Shown here: in pieces, positions 23,085-35,424 of the stretch
How the letters are laid out: each line of letters begins with the position of its first letter
Position numbering within the stretch: position 1 is the stretch's first letter
Assembly: GCA_026545225.1 (NCBI GenBank)
Contig: CM048845.1
Location: 34,085,001 to 34,149,000, forward strand
Direction of reading: 5' to 3'
Length of the DNA stretch: 64,000 nt
Source of the DNA: Cornus controversa
Lineage: Eukaryota > Streptophyta > Magnoliopsida > Cornales > Cornaceae
Notes under the pieces: generated by a model
Databases searched by the model: none
Told to the model about the DNA's origin: nothing
What the model saw: only the letters and a program-made list of their open reading frames with translations
Made by a program: the position numbers and the translations under genes

Positions 23085-23625
23085 GCGTTGGATCATTCTT
23101 TGGTAGCGTCACAAGATTTGTGGATTTGGCATGCATTCTTTGGAATACCAGGTTCACACAATAATCTAAATGCGTTAAATCATTTCAACCAATTGCCTTT
23201 GATTAATTTTGTGGTGAATGAGCATCACTATTCAAATGGGTATTACTTTATGGTATATACCCTAAGTAGGCAACTTTGATGCAAACCATCCTGCACCCAA
23301 CTACTTCGAAAAAAAATTATTTGTTCAAAGAACCTACAAGAAATATGTGGAATGGGCTTTTGGGGTCTTGCAGATTAAGTGGGTAATCACGCAAGGACCT
23401 ATGCATTTTTTGGAGAGAGAGAGAGGACTTATGCCTCATAATGCAAACATGCATCATCCTCACAACAGGATCATTGAAGATAAGCGTCACACCAACGTTG
23501 GAACATGTACTCCGCTACCAAATGAGAAAATTCCGCCACTTAGTTTTAGTCAACACCCATCCATTTTTTCCGCACAAATCTATTCTCACCAAAGTCAGAT
23601 TCGGGACAAAGATATAAATATGTAG
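23085..23625 (+). pseudogene. PIF/Harbinger transposase relic (HARBI1-like nuclease)
   Basis: The first segment reads ASQDLWIWHAFFGIPGSHNN, then INFVVNEHHYSNGYYFMVY; after a frame change at about 23280-23340 it continues YKKYVEWAFGVLQIKWVITQ. These match the DDE nuclease pattern of plant PIF/Harbinger transposases, where DLWIWHAFFGxPGS and RxxVExAFGVLQxR are conserved. The ancestral enzyme cuts DNA for transposition; here the C-terminal catalytic part is diverged, the N-terminal part is absent, and termini were not found. Confidence 0.7.
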
Positions 23626-25132
23626 TTGATATAAATAAGCCAGATTCAAGAAAGATTTGATAGATATTTTGTTCAAGAAATATTTGCTAGATATTTTGTG
23701 AAACCGCTTTTGTGATGAAAACCTATGATATAAGTTTAGCTTTTAAGATGTTATGAAGTTTTATGTAATAAAAGTTTAAATAATACAATAATTTCCAATT
23801 TAAACAATATCTTAACCACTTTTTTTTACTATTTGTTAAAAATAAAAAATAAACTTGGGCCAATATAGTATTGGGAATGTTTGAATTAGCCAAATAATGC
23901 CCTACTAGCTATATTGGTAGCCAAAAAGTCTTTTAATCAAAAAATATTTTTTTTCGAAAAAAAAAAATTGCTTTTTTGACAATATAGTCATTTTCTGCCA
24001 AATAGTCCCCCCAACAAGTAACGGCTATATTGAAGAGATTTGTCTACAAGATATTTAAAAAAAAAAAACCTAGCCAAAAAACTTCTTTAAAGCAATTTTG
24101 GCCAATTTTCGGGAGCCTAACAGGCCCCTAGCCAATGGTCACATGCCCTTGCGCTTGTAAAAAGGAGGGTTTCACGTCCCCATTATTAAAACAAAACAAA
24201 AAAAGTCAGGGCTGGATTTGGGTTTCCCCGATCCCCAACCCGAGCGTGAGCTCCAAATGGGGCCCACATTTTCCGCGAACCTAATGCGGGCATGGGCTCG
24301 AACATTGCATCAAATCGGACTCTAAAGAGCCCGATGTAGCTGATGGAGTAGCAATCTCAATTCTCAAACGTGCTCTTAATGAGTTTGAAACAAGATACAT
24401 TCATATGAAATTAAAAAAGTGTTGGAAAAAAATACCCCAAGGCCTTGCAAATACAAGGCCAGGAACTGATCCACCAACCAACTATACAAACAGAAAAGTA
24501 AAACAAATCCTACCCCAGAAGGATCTCACAGTAACTGAGCTAAAAAACAAGGATTAATCAAGACCAATCCCAACCATCAAATTAACAAGCCACAACAAGA
24601 AAATGAATTTTTTTACACCAAGCTGACAAAATCCAAATCCTCCAAACCAGCTATAAGATCCAACTAGATTCTTCCTCGCATATTCTATAATTTAATTGAT
24701 CAAACCTTCAAGAGAACAGCAGCTGGTAGAGTTCTTTCCTTGAGTGTTTCCTTCTCTAACCATTGTATTGTTGATTCTGTTTTCCAAAAGAAATGTTAAC
24801 ATTTCTACTGATGTCACAAGCTTCTATTCTCTTATGGCAGTCCCAGACACAAAATTCATGAGAAAGTGTAGCAATTTCTACATTCACGAACAATAAAATC
24901 ATGCATTAAGCAGCAGGCATACAAATAAAATCATGGATTAAGCAGCAGCATGACAAGCACCTTAACAAACATCTCCAAACAAGAGAATTACCGGGAAACT
25001 CAATCAATATATATATATATATATATTAAACATGATTAGGCACTTACGTGGATTAGGCTTTTCAATTTACTGATTCAAGTGAGAAGTGCTACTGCTGTTT
25101 CTAAAATCTTCTCCAATTTCTCAAAGCCTTTA
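23626..25132. other. Spacer without recognised gene
   Basis: AT-rich sequence with poly-A/T runs. Around 24870-24960 AATAAAATCATGCATTAAGCAGCAG is imperfectly duplicated, and (TA)n lies near 25005-25026. No coding homology was recognised. Confidence 0.4.
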
Positions 25133-25672
25133 TCTATGGATGATCCCGCTGCAACTAGGGAGAGACTAGAGAGGCTATTATGTGCCCGTCATGATAGAAA
25201 TGGAGGTACAAGGGGTCTTCCCTTCTCAAGTGAAAGTCACATTGCATGATAAAGAATGGGTTGTTGACATTGAATATGAGTGGAAACTGAGCTATTGCCA
25301 CCTCTGTAAGAGGGTGGATCATAATGAGAAGAATTGTCCATTGAAAGTGAAAACAGAGATGAAACAGAGGACTACAGCGAAATGGATTGAAAAAAAGAAT
25401 GGGAAACTTGTACCTATTGGGAAAAATATGAATAAAAAAAAAGTGGATGCTCAAGACCCATTTACAGCTCTTTCGGGTACTGATACTGGGAAGCTAGATA
25501 AGGAGGATGAAGAAGATTCTTGTGTCCTGTGAAAGAGTGGTGGACTCCATTGTTTCTTACCCTAAACCCGCTATAAATACTGGGAATGTCAAACTCTCCA
25601 ATCCTTTTGAACTTGATGAGGATGGAGAGTTGCATGTGTTAGCTTCGATTCAAGAAAAAATGAAGGAATATC
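25133..25672 (+). pseudogene. LINE ORF1 relic with CCHC knuckle (left half)
   Basis: The sequence reads DPAATRERLERLLCAR, a frame change, then VMIEMEVQGVFPSQVKV and the zinc-knuckle segment IEYEWKLSYCHLCKRVDHNE followed by KNC. The YEWK...CX2C...H...C pattern is the plant LINE/DUF4283-associated zf-CCHC_4 type, an RNA-binding domain of ORF1. After the stop at about 25530 another frame continues NPFELDEDGELHVLAS up to the Copia insertion at 25673. The continuation is at 55998. Frameshifts make it non-functional. Confidence 0.65.
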
Positions 25673-26869
25673 TGTGAGTTGCGCGGTGCGGAAGCGATTG
25701 TGAAAAGTATTTTAGAACCTAGAGGGGGGGTGAATAGAATAACTTGCTCGTTTGCTTAATTTTTAATTACTTCAATTTTAAGTCCAATTAATCAAACAAT
25801 TAATGCAAGCAAATAAATAAAGTACAAGTAAAGAAAAGAATGCACCAGATATACGTGGAAACCCAAAGCGGGAAAAACCACGGAGGGAGGCGGCATGCCT
25901 CAGGAAACCAATTCACTATGATGAAGCAAAGTACAACAGACTCTGTCTCAGTCTCACATCCCTCTTCACTCTGTCAAGGATCTGATGCGAAACACCTTAG
26001 GCTTATGATTGCGACAACACGTCTAACTGCTGCAAACTTCCGGCTAACGTCACCACCCTTACAGAAAGGTTGCTGGAAGAACCAAAATACTCAGCAAGTA
26101 TTTTGTTCCCTTCGTAGTGCAATCTGGTCACCTTTCTTCCTCAACAAGCAAGCAAGCGGAGAACCTTCAATCCAATGTTTTGATCAGCAAATCGATTTGA
26201 TGCAGTCTCTGAGCAGCTAATCAGAAGTAGAACACCATCCTAAATATCACTCGTGTAGTATGGATGTGTGTTCTTAAAAATATATAGCCCTAATTATAAT
26301 GTATATACTTTCTCTCTCTAAAATATTAATTTTTCAAGGCATCTTTCTTCACCAATTTGTAGAGAAAATATGGATACATATATATAGGCAAGGAAGTTCT
26401 AATTCTACTTAGAAAAGGAGTTAAATACCAAAATAGAACTTTCCTAGAAGTTTCAAACCCAATAGGAATCAGGATTTTCATCAAAATCTATTTCCTATTT
26501 GGAATAGGCTAAGTGGGACCGGTGCCAAATAAATAGGACCGGTGGGACTTTTTGAAAACCTGCAAAAACTAAACCGCCGAGATAAGTTGGACCGGTCCTA
26601 AATATTGGGGACCGGTCCTACTTTGAAAAATCCTAAATTTTGCATCTAACCCCTGATTTTTCAAAATAGGCTCGGAACTAAAAAGTGCAGAGTGTCCTCA
26701 CTATACTTACCTGTACTATATGGTGTTCTAACTGATTTGTCAGCTTCCATGCACTTGAGTATCAGCTCGAAGTTGTCGATGATCGATACAAAGAATAATC
26801 CAAAAATTACAACTCGATCAATCAGGTTTTGATCACCGAAATATGCTAATTATAAATTTATATCTCACA
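25673..26869 (-). repeat. 3' LTR of Copia copy 2
   Basis: The 1197-bp repeat is the reverse complement of the copy 1 LTR. It carries the four-site ACCGGT module at 26511-26625. The purine tract (complement of ATCTCCCCCTTTGG) lies at 26870-26883. Confidence 0.93.
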
Positions 26870-26935
26870 ATCTCCCCCTTTGGCAATTTCGTGACAAAAT
26901 CACCTAGACAATTATAACATAACCCATTGGATAAA

Positions 26936-28456
26936 TGATTCGTGTGTGAGTGTGACTCAAAAAGTATACCAATTAAAAATTTTCACACTTCGCAATAGAA
27001 CGAATTCCTTGCAGAATAGGACTATCGAAAGGAATGGGTATCGTACCTCAGGGATTATGGTCTGACGAGTTGGAATACGGAACTAATTCTAATTAAATTT
27101 ATAAGAAAATAATTCTGATTTTTAAACTAATTAAAAAGATAAAATAAAATAAATCAAAGTAAACAAGATAGTGAAGATAATAGGAGAGAAATCTAGGGTG
27201 TTTGACTTCACCACTAACTCCACAATCAATGGTCAATTGAATCAACTATAGGGAAATTACATCATGCATAAGTGGTGTCAGTGGCTACAAGCTCACCTTC
27301 ATCCGTCAAGAAGATAACATATGATTAAGGCTAAGCCATGGACTATCTTCGATTGGCATGGGCCATCTGCCTAACTACTCTAATCTAGGGTGTAGTATGG
27401 TTCATCTTCTCTAGGCATAATCCATCAAAGCTTATAACAATATATTCAGTGATTACCATTGTGTAATAATCTCTCTCATGATCACAGAAAACAAAAGAGA
27501 TTGAGTTCAATAACAACAACTAAATATCTAAGACAAGATAAGAAATCATTGAGATTGAATTTACAAGACTTTTATTGCTCAATTCCTTAATAAGAATCCT
27601 CACAATTACACAATCTATGCATGTATATAATGGTCCCCAATAATTAAAATAATCAAACCATTGATGCTTTGTTAGGGCTACATCAAAACCCTAGTGGATG
27701 AACTAGCCGCTCATGGTAGAAGAAGAAGCTTCAACTGTTGAGGAAGAAGACATCATCTTTCTGAATTACGCGTATGACTTCGTTCTCCAATGGCTCTGCA
27801 ATATGTTTCTGTTCTCTTCAGCCCTCTCAGACTTTCTCTGTGTTCTCTCCAATCCCTGTGTAAGCTCTCCCAATTCAGCCTCCAAGTCTTCACTTTATTC
27901 TCCAAGAGAATATACCAAAGTCCTAATCCAATTAGGAATAAATTAGGGTTTCCCGCAGCACTAATCAGGTGGGTTTTTCCTGCTGACTTCGGCCTGACTT
28001 TTGACCCACTAGAAGTCCGTTTTACAGAATTTTCGTGAAATACAAAAGTGTGCAGAATCAAATTTCGTTCAACCCTACGCGAAAATAATGTTGATTTAAT
28101 GCTCGAAAATAAGACTTCTGGTCCGTTTTCCAAAACGGGATTAAGACTGCATTATGCGCAGATTTGGGCTTCAGGCCCGAAACCTTCTTAAGCAACTATA
28201 ATTCTCTTGGACCTCTTTCTTGGGCTGATTTGAGTTGAAATAAATGGTTGAGTGAATCTCCTTGATGTAGGCTTCATCTCACCATCTTGGATGTCTTCTT
28301 TAAAAACCCAAAAGCACGGTTTTAACTGAAATAATCATTAAGGCCCTGAAAATACAGAAAACACTAAAACAAAGTAAAATCACAAAATAATCTATCACTA
28401 AGAGAATAAAATACATAAGTTAAGAGGCTAGAATGCGTAACATTCAACGCCTATCA
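26936..28456 (-). repeat. 3' LTR of element A
   Basis: The 1521-bp repeat runs from TGATTCGTGTGTG to CGCCTATCA on plus. The adjacent purine tract TAAGTTTGGGGGTG (minus) is at 28457-28470. Confidence 0.93.
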
Positions 28457-30111
28457 CACCCCCAAACTTACATATTGCTAGTCCCTTAGCAATAGAATAA
28501 AACAAAACTAAAACAAAGAAACTACTAAACACTAACTAAACTACCTAACTCCACTTTCGTGGGAGAAACGATTGCATTTAGCATATGCAACAAGCCTTTA
28601 AATCCCTAGGTTCCCCCTAGTGGACGAGTATAGTCTCGTGAGGGTTTCCAGAAATGTTACCCACAAACATTCAAAATTCTGTTTCAACATTAATTAAAGA
28701 AGAAGATTACAATACATAGTTACAAACTTACATTCAAGAATAATTTCAAACTTTCAAATTCCATCATTCAAATCAATGGTCCCCATGCATAATTCACATC
28801 AACATATCTCAAAATAATCAACTCTAGTTCCCTCGTGTAAAGTGAACTAGCAGTCCTCTCATGTAGAATAACCAAGCTCTGAATATATTAAGGCACATAC
28901 CCTTTCAACTCACTAGCTCCCCTTATTGAAATCATACTTCCCATCATGCATACATGACTTTTTCATTTTTTTTTCTTTTCTTCATTCTCCTTTTTTTTTT
29001 CTCATTGCTTTATTGGTTGTGCAATGTCTTGATTTATTAAGCTTTCTGAAAGATCCATGTAGCAAGCTTTCAGTCAGTGACTCCCAAACCAGATGGCTTT
29101 AGGGCACTAGGCTTTAAGATACCCTGAAGACCTAATTACTCGAATCAGTCAGGCTACAAATCAAGACAACCAATGCTCATCTTTTCTCACCCTTTCACTT
29201 TTGACGCGAACACTCCGTGCTTCTTGAGGCATAGAGGCTCGGTTACTCATGAAAATGATCAAATTGATTGCTTAGTCATCATTTTTTTCTTTCTCTTTTT
29301 TTTTCTTTTTTTCATTGAAGTCAAGTATAACACATCATCGGTACTCATTCTCAAGAGATACTAATTAATATCAAGCATATGTAACTCAATAACTCAAAAC
29401 CAAAGTTTATACCCCATAAGATTATGCTAGTGTGTTTGTGCATGTAAGGAAACTAAAATCAATCACTTCAAAACATGTTATTGCAAACCATGATTAAAAC
29501 CACTTAATTTAAATCACAGTTTCCAAAGATTTAAAACCTACTCAAAAATTGCAAGTTAAGCACCTACATAAGGTATTAATCTCTTGAATGATGTCAAAAC
29601 ATTCTATCTAAAAACAAAACAAAATAAAATAAAGAAACAAACTAAGAAAATAAAATAAAATAAAATCCTAATACAAAAAGAATTTCACACAAATTTTCCC
29701 CCATATTGCAATAAAGCACACAAATAGGCATCGCCTCACCCCCAAACTTAAACTGTACATTGTCCTCAATTTACTATCAATCAAAGCAAAGAGAAGAGTA
29801 AGAACGATATTATCGGGATCATGGAGTAGTGGAAAGAAAATAGAGTACATCACGAGTACGAAGGCAATGCAAGCACACCCCCAAACTTGGATGTTAAAAC
29901 CTGTCAAAACAAACCACTATACCCCAAAGATCAAGTGAAAATAGTATGGGTGAAAATAAATATGAAAGAGAAAAATCCGAAAATAAAATATTTTTTTTTC
30001 ATTTTTTCATTTTTTTTCTTCTAATAATAAAAATCTAACTACAAAAAGAAAAATAAAGAGAAAAATAAAAGCTAAAAATAAAATAAAATACAAAAGATGG
30101 TTACCTTCCTG
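28457..30111 (-). other. 3' non-coding region of element A
   Basis: AT-rich with T-runs, no ORF. Besides the terminal purine tract, two further TAAGTTTGGGGGTG-like tracts are at 29737-29750 and 29876-29890. A stretch near 29081-29140 (CTCCCAAACCAG...TTTAGGGCACTAGG) is shared with element B near 37324. Confidence 0.7.
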
Positions 30112-31335
30112 TCAAGGATGTGGTGGTGACTGAGCATCTGGATCCAAGTTTGCTTGGCGCATCAGTGCACGCATCATCCTCCTCATCTCTAGTTGCTCTT
30201 GGCGAGTGTCACGAAAGTGATCCGCCATCTCTGCTCTCATTGCACCAAACTGTGTGGAGACCTCTGTTTGTAAGGTGCCAAACTGGGCTGTCAACCCAGC
30301 AATCTGCCCTTCTAAATATTGATAATCATGGCCACCAGCCTGTGCATGCACTTCCTCTTCCTCTGCCTCCATCTCTTCTGGACCGTCCACCGGTGGTGGT
30401 ATATCTACATGCTCTCCTCCCTAGGCCAACCGAGATACCTCACCAGGCGCCGCTATGACTCTCTGATGCATATGAGATCGACTCAAGTTCCAGTCATGCG
30501 TGCCATAATGAAGGTCATGTGGAAAGGCAAGCTCATCCTCATGGACTGCATACCCCTGTGCTACAAGCAACTGGTGAATAATAGTAGGGAATGGAAACTC
30601 CTAGTCACTTGCACTGTCTGGTACCTTGGCCACAACTTTGGAATAGAATTTCTCCATCTGGCCCCAGACAATCTGTGGGAATGACAGCCAATGCCCAAAA
30701 TGTATAGCATATAAGGCTCTGAGGAACTCTTGACGTCTTTCGGTTTTATGTCCAATTGGACATACATTCTTGAGTAGCACAGCGTCAAGGAACCATAAAT
30801 GATTTGGCATTGAAGACTTTGAAGCTGCATTCCTTTTCGGCCTAGAAAATTGGTTGGCACACAATCGAGCAACCACATTGCCCACCGATAACTCGTCGGG
30901 TAAAGGAGTATAGATATGAGATAAATCAGCTGGGCATTCATGAGGACAACCCATGGCAATGGCAATGGATGACATGTCCACTTGAACTATTGTTCGATCT
31001 ACGGAAGAAGTAAGCACATCCCGCTCATCAGGTTTCGGCATTAAGTTCTGATAAAATACCTTGACAAGCCTCGGGTAAATGGTAGATGAGAGTGGAACAA
31101 AAATGGATGCCGACCGACGACGACGGATGTCGGAAATCTCCCACCGTGTCTCGGGAAACATCCCATAAAGTTCGGCTATGTCAAACGTTGTTTCATAATT
31201 CAACGCCCTTGGATGCCATCTCTCTTGAATACCGTCTCGACGAGATCGTGAAGAACCTGTGGTCGGATCATGCCTCGCTCGGCGAGGATTACGGGAACTT
31301 GAAGCACCTTGGTGACTTGCTCTCTTTGGTGCCAT
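30112..31335 (-). pseudogene. Accessory ORF2 of element A (putative plant transposon protein type)
   Basis: From ATG 31335 the frame would encode 407 residues, the same length as the element B homologue from its second Met. Stops at 30601-30603 (TAG) and 30421-30423 (TAG) break it. Residues 40-240 are similar to the B protein: ELYGMFPETRWEISDIRRRR, RLVKVFYQNLM, HLWFLDAVLLKNVCP and FGHWLSFPQIVWGQM. The C-terminal part is acidic, then a predicted coiled coil (QFGTLQTEVSTQFGAMRAEM). It holds the position sometimes called env-like in Athila elements, but has no signal peptide or membrane segment. Function unknown. Confidence 0.75.
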
Positions 31336-31743
31336 AGAAGTAGAAAAAGTGTGGTTGAGGAATTAAATCGAACACTTGGTGTGCACAATTCTTTTGTAAC
31401 CTTCAACCTCCTTTTCTCGGTAATTTTTCCACCCAAATCGAACAAATGAATGCACCAAATTGATCCCCCAAACTTGGTCTTCAAAAGCCCTCAAAAAGAT
31501 TTGAACAATTTCTTCAAAGAAAAACTTCACTTACTTTGATGTTGAACTTGAAAAAGTGAGAGCTTCCTTTGAGAACTAGTGATTTTTGATCCAATTTGAT
31601 GTTGAAGTTGATGATGATCAATGTTAAATTCTTGTATAATAATCACTAATTGAAGAAATTAGTTTTTCGGATGATGTAGGACTTGAATTGGAGTTCAAAG
31701 AGGCTTAAGATGCAAGTAGTAGCAACATAGGAGGATAAGGAGT

Positions 31744-31754
31744 CCATTTATAGC
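31744..31754 (-). promoter_or_regulatory. TATA-like box upstream of ORF2, element A
   Basis: GCTATAAATGG on minus, about 410 bases before the ORF2 start codon and directly downstream of the palindrome array. Confidence 0.5.
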
Positions 31755-31785
31755 ATACACTTTCGGCCAGCCCACCCATGGGCTT

Positions 31786-31981
31786 GGGCGATCGATCCCC
31801 CCTAGGGTGGGCGATCGATCGCCCACCTGCTGGTGGGGAACTTCTAAAAAACACATGGGGCGATCGATCCCCCTTGACTGGGGCGATCGATCCCCCTCCT
31901 GGATGCTTGTTGGACCCTCCATCGCCCAAGGTCGACCGAACCTTGATAATTTTGAGTCTCCATCACCCAAGGTCGACCGAG
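31786..31981. repeat. GGGCGATCGATCCCCC palindrome array
   Basis: Four sites carry GGGCGATCGATC with flanking C or G runs at 31786-31802, 31808-31827, 31857-31873 and 31880-31896. Two further CCCAAGGTCGACCGA sites follow at about 31925-31939 and 31966-31980. The block ends about 35 bases upstream of the TATA-like box. Apparent ORFs with repeated GDRSP/AIDRP are products of the repeat. Confidence 0.85.
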
Positions 31982-32224
31982 AGCACGAATTTTCACCCGT
32001 CTTGAGTCCAAATACCTCAGTACACCTCTTGGCATCCTCCGGAAGCAACTTATACATCAAAAACTCAAAGAAAAAACATTAAAACGCAACTAGAATTGAA
32101 GAAAAACCTAAGAAAACTAAAACTAAAAATTAAAATTAAAGAAAACTAAGGGAAATAAAGTATATAAATACATACAAAACCTACAATTTAACGTCCGTAG
32201 GAGACGATTGACTCTCCGAAGGGA

Positions 32225-34411
32225 TTAAGTCGGATAGACGGGATCCGTCAAGTCGACGGACTCCACGTCTCTTCTTGGCACACATCCTTCCACACAATGC
32301 TTCAACCTTTGGCCATTAACTTTCATCAAAGTAGTTTCAAACAATTGCTCATCCGGGAATGAGTCTTGAATAGGTAATGCACCGAATACCGGCTTAGACA
32401 CGATTCGAGATAAATGATCCGCTACCACATTCTCCGTCCCCTTTTTGTCTTTTATTTCCAAATCAAATTCTTGCAGCAATAAAATCCACCGAATAAGACA
32501 CGGTTTGGTTTCTTTCTTTGCCAATAAGTGTCTCAATGCTGCATGATCAGAGTAGACAACCACCTTGGACCCCAATAAATAAGAACGAAATTTGTCCAAG
32601 GCAAACACTACAGCTAGAAGCTCTTTCTCTGTGGTTGTATAATTGAGTTGGGCATCAGAGAGAGTCTTACTAGCATAGTAGATGACATGTGGTCGTTTAT
32701 CTTCTCTTTGTCCCAACACGGCTCCCACTGCATAATCAGAGGCATCACACATGATTTCAAAAGGTACAGCCCATTTTGGAGACTGCATAATTGGTGCAGA
32801 GGATAACAGAGACCGAAGCTTTTCAAAAGCTTTCACACAATCTTCATCAAAGATAAAGGGAACATCTTTAGATAACAAATGGCACAATGGTCGAGCCACT
32901 TTACTGAAATCCTTGATGAATCTTCTATAGAACCCGGCATGGCCTAAGAAAGATCGAACTTGCCTTACCAAAGTTGGATGAGGCAGAGTTGCAATTAGAT
33001 CGATCTTTGCTTTATCAACTTCAATGCCCCTTTCTGAAACAATATGGCCCAATACAATACCTTCTTTCACCATAAAGTGGCTCTTCTCCCAACTAAGTAC
33101 CAGATTCCGTTCTCGGCACCTTTGAAGCACAAGTGATAAATTGCTCAAACAATGTTCAAAGGATGATCCAAAAACAGAGAAGTCATCCATGAACACCTCC
33201 AAGAATTTTTCCACCATGTCAGAAAAGATGGCCATCATACACCTCTGGAATGTAGCCGGAGCATTACATAATCCAAAAGGCATACGACGATAAGCAAAAG
33301 TACCAAAGGGACACGTGAAAGTTGTCTTCTCTTGATCTTCTGGATCCATAGCTACTTGGTTATAACCAGAGTAGCCATCTAGAAAGCAATAATAGCTCTG
33401 ACCAGCTAACCTTTCAAGTATTTGATCAATGAATGGAAGAGGGAAGTGATCCTTCCTTGTCATAGAATTGAGCTTTCTGTAATCAATACAAACACGCCAA
33501 CCTGTGGCAGTACGTTGTGGAACAAGCTCTCCCATAGAGTTAGGGACAATGGTAAGACCAGATTTCTTTGGAACCACTTGTGTCGGACTCACCCATGTGC
33601 TGTCAGAAATTGGATAAATGATTCCTGCATCAAGTAACTTGACAACCTCTTTCTTTACCACCTCCTTCATGTTGGGGTTCAATCGCCTCTGTGCCTCTCT
33701 AGTTGGCTTACATCCTTCTTCCAAATGGATTTTGTGCATGCAAACTGAGGGACCAATGCCCTTAAGATCAGCAACACTCCATCCAATTGCTTCACGATGT
33801 TGGTATAAAACCTCCACTAAGCTCTTCTCTTGAATTTTTGTTAGATCAGAGGCAATTATAACAGGAAGAGTTTTCTGTGCCCCCAAGAATACATACTTCA
33901 ATTTGTCAGGCAAAGGCTTCAACTCTAATTCTGGAAGGGACTCTAATAAAGGCACTAAGGGAGTGCTAGAGAGAAAAGGTAGTGGCTCAATTGGAATTCT
34001 CCATGGTGGAGTATTCTGAATAGCATCCACTTCCAGCATAGCATGCATTTCTTTACACAACCCTTCATCATTAATGTTCTTAAAGTCATAAAAAGACTTA
34101 TATACCTCCAGGGAGTTTCGAGATATAGAGGATGAAACAAATTCCTCCACACATTCATCAATATCATCCATGCAGAACACATCACTCTGATCTGGGGGGT
34201 GTTGGATAGCATTGAACACATTGAGCTTGACATTCATGTTGCCAAAGGAAATATCCATGATCCCCGACCTACACTTTATGCAAGCATCAGCAGTAGCTAA
34301 GAAAGGTCGACCAAGGATCACAGGAATGTGCCTCTTCGGATTGTGAACCGACTCAGTGTCAAGTACAATGAAATCAACAGGAAAGTAGAACTTGTCCACT
34401 TTAATGAGCAC
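32225..34411 (-). pseudogene. Pol of element A: RT and RNase H, integrase deleted
   Basis: The frame is open for 728 codons. RT shows [46 protein letters not shown] and the active site [10 protein letters not shown]. RNase H shows [36 protein letters not shown] and a [11 protein letters not shown] site, ending in ADHLSR. After SFPDEQLF the sequence passes through ETTLM straight to [13 protein letters not shown] and the end LTDPVYPT. Element B has about 408 residues between the same landmarks, the whole integrase. The junction keeps the frame. RT and RNase H may be intact, but the upstream stops would block normal synthesis. Confidence 0.88.
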
Positions 34412-35424
34412 ATCTTCTATGATTCCTCAGGGTTACTTTGTTGATCTGTCTGCAAATTGTAATACCACCGAGGTAGGCTTCAATTCTCCCAAGCCCAATT
34501 GTAAGTAAACTGAATAAGGTAGCAAATTCACACTTGCACCCAAATCAAGAAGAGCTTTATCCACATGGTGCTCCCCAATAATGCATGAGATAGTTGGAGC
34601 ACCAGGATCTTTGTACTTGGGAGGAGTACATTACTGAATTATTGAACTTACTTGTTGTGGCAGCATTACCTTTCTTTGGCACATGGCTTTTAGAACGTCT
34701 TTTCTGAGTGCACAAGTCCTTCAAAAATTTTGCATAAGGAGGAATTTGCTTGATGGCATCAAGGAGTGGCAAATTAATCTTCACTTGGCGAAATACCTCC
34801 ATCATGTCATGTAGCTTGTCCCTTTGCTTCCCCAATTTAGATGCTTCAAGAAAATGTTATGGGAAAGGAGCCTTGGGCTCATAAGGAATTTCAGCACTTG
34901 GACTTGTGGTCACTTTTTCTCCTTCTTTCTTTTCATCCACCTTATTGTCAATTATTTTCCCACTTCTCAAAGTGGTAATGGCTTGAACTTGCTCATGGTG
35001 TGGGTTGCTTGTGGAAGCTTGCATCCCTCTTGGATTAGCAATTGGTTGACTAGGGAGCTTCCCTTTTTCTCTTTTACTCAATGAAGTAGCAAGCTGTCCA
35101 AACTGAGATTCCAGTTTGGCAATGGATTGAGAATGCGAGTGCACTAGCTGAACTATAGATTGTACTGTTGCTGCAGTAGCTTGCACTGTCTCTATGAGAG
35201 AATCAAGCTTGTCAAATTTAGACAAGGTAAGAGTCAGCTTGTCTTCAATAGCAGAAATTCTTTGGGCCATAGGACTTTGTGTTTGATATTGCTGTTGAGG
35301 CACAAAAGTCCTAGGTTGATATGATGGTTGCATTGCTGCCCCTTGGTTACTGTAAGAAAAACCAGGATGATTCCTCCATGTGGGATTGTAAGTATTACCT
35401 CATGGAGGGTTCATTGGTCCAGTG
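34412..35424 (-). pseudogene. Gag C-terminal part and protease of element A
   Basis: This is the continuation after element B: GPMNPP, NTYNPTWRNHPGFSYS, a Gln-rich linker, a coil (LESQFGQLATSLSKREKGKL) and the region before protease. Stops occur at 35400 (TGA), 34857 (TAA, in PFPQRF-like context), 34433 (TAA) and 34427 (TGA), plus a frameshift at about 34620-34660. Protease keeps [16 protein letters not shown] in another frame. All stops fit C-to-T changes of Gln or Arg codons. Confidence 0.8.

Larger units (their letters stand above)
31336..32224 (-). other. Pol-ORF2 spacer of element A with internal promoter features
   Basis: It contains a palindrome array (31786-31981), a TATA-like GCTATAAATGG (31744-31754) and a splice-donor-like AAAGTAAGTG at about 31528-31537, all in order toward ORF2 on minus. 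Confidence 0.55.

Noticed and set aside
31778-32082. Overlapping ORFs with repeated GDRSP/AIDRP motifs
   Set aside because: Open in several frames on both strands because of the GGGCGATCGATCCCCC repeat; no family resemblance.
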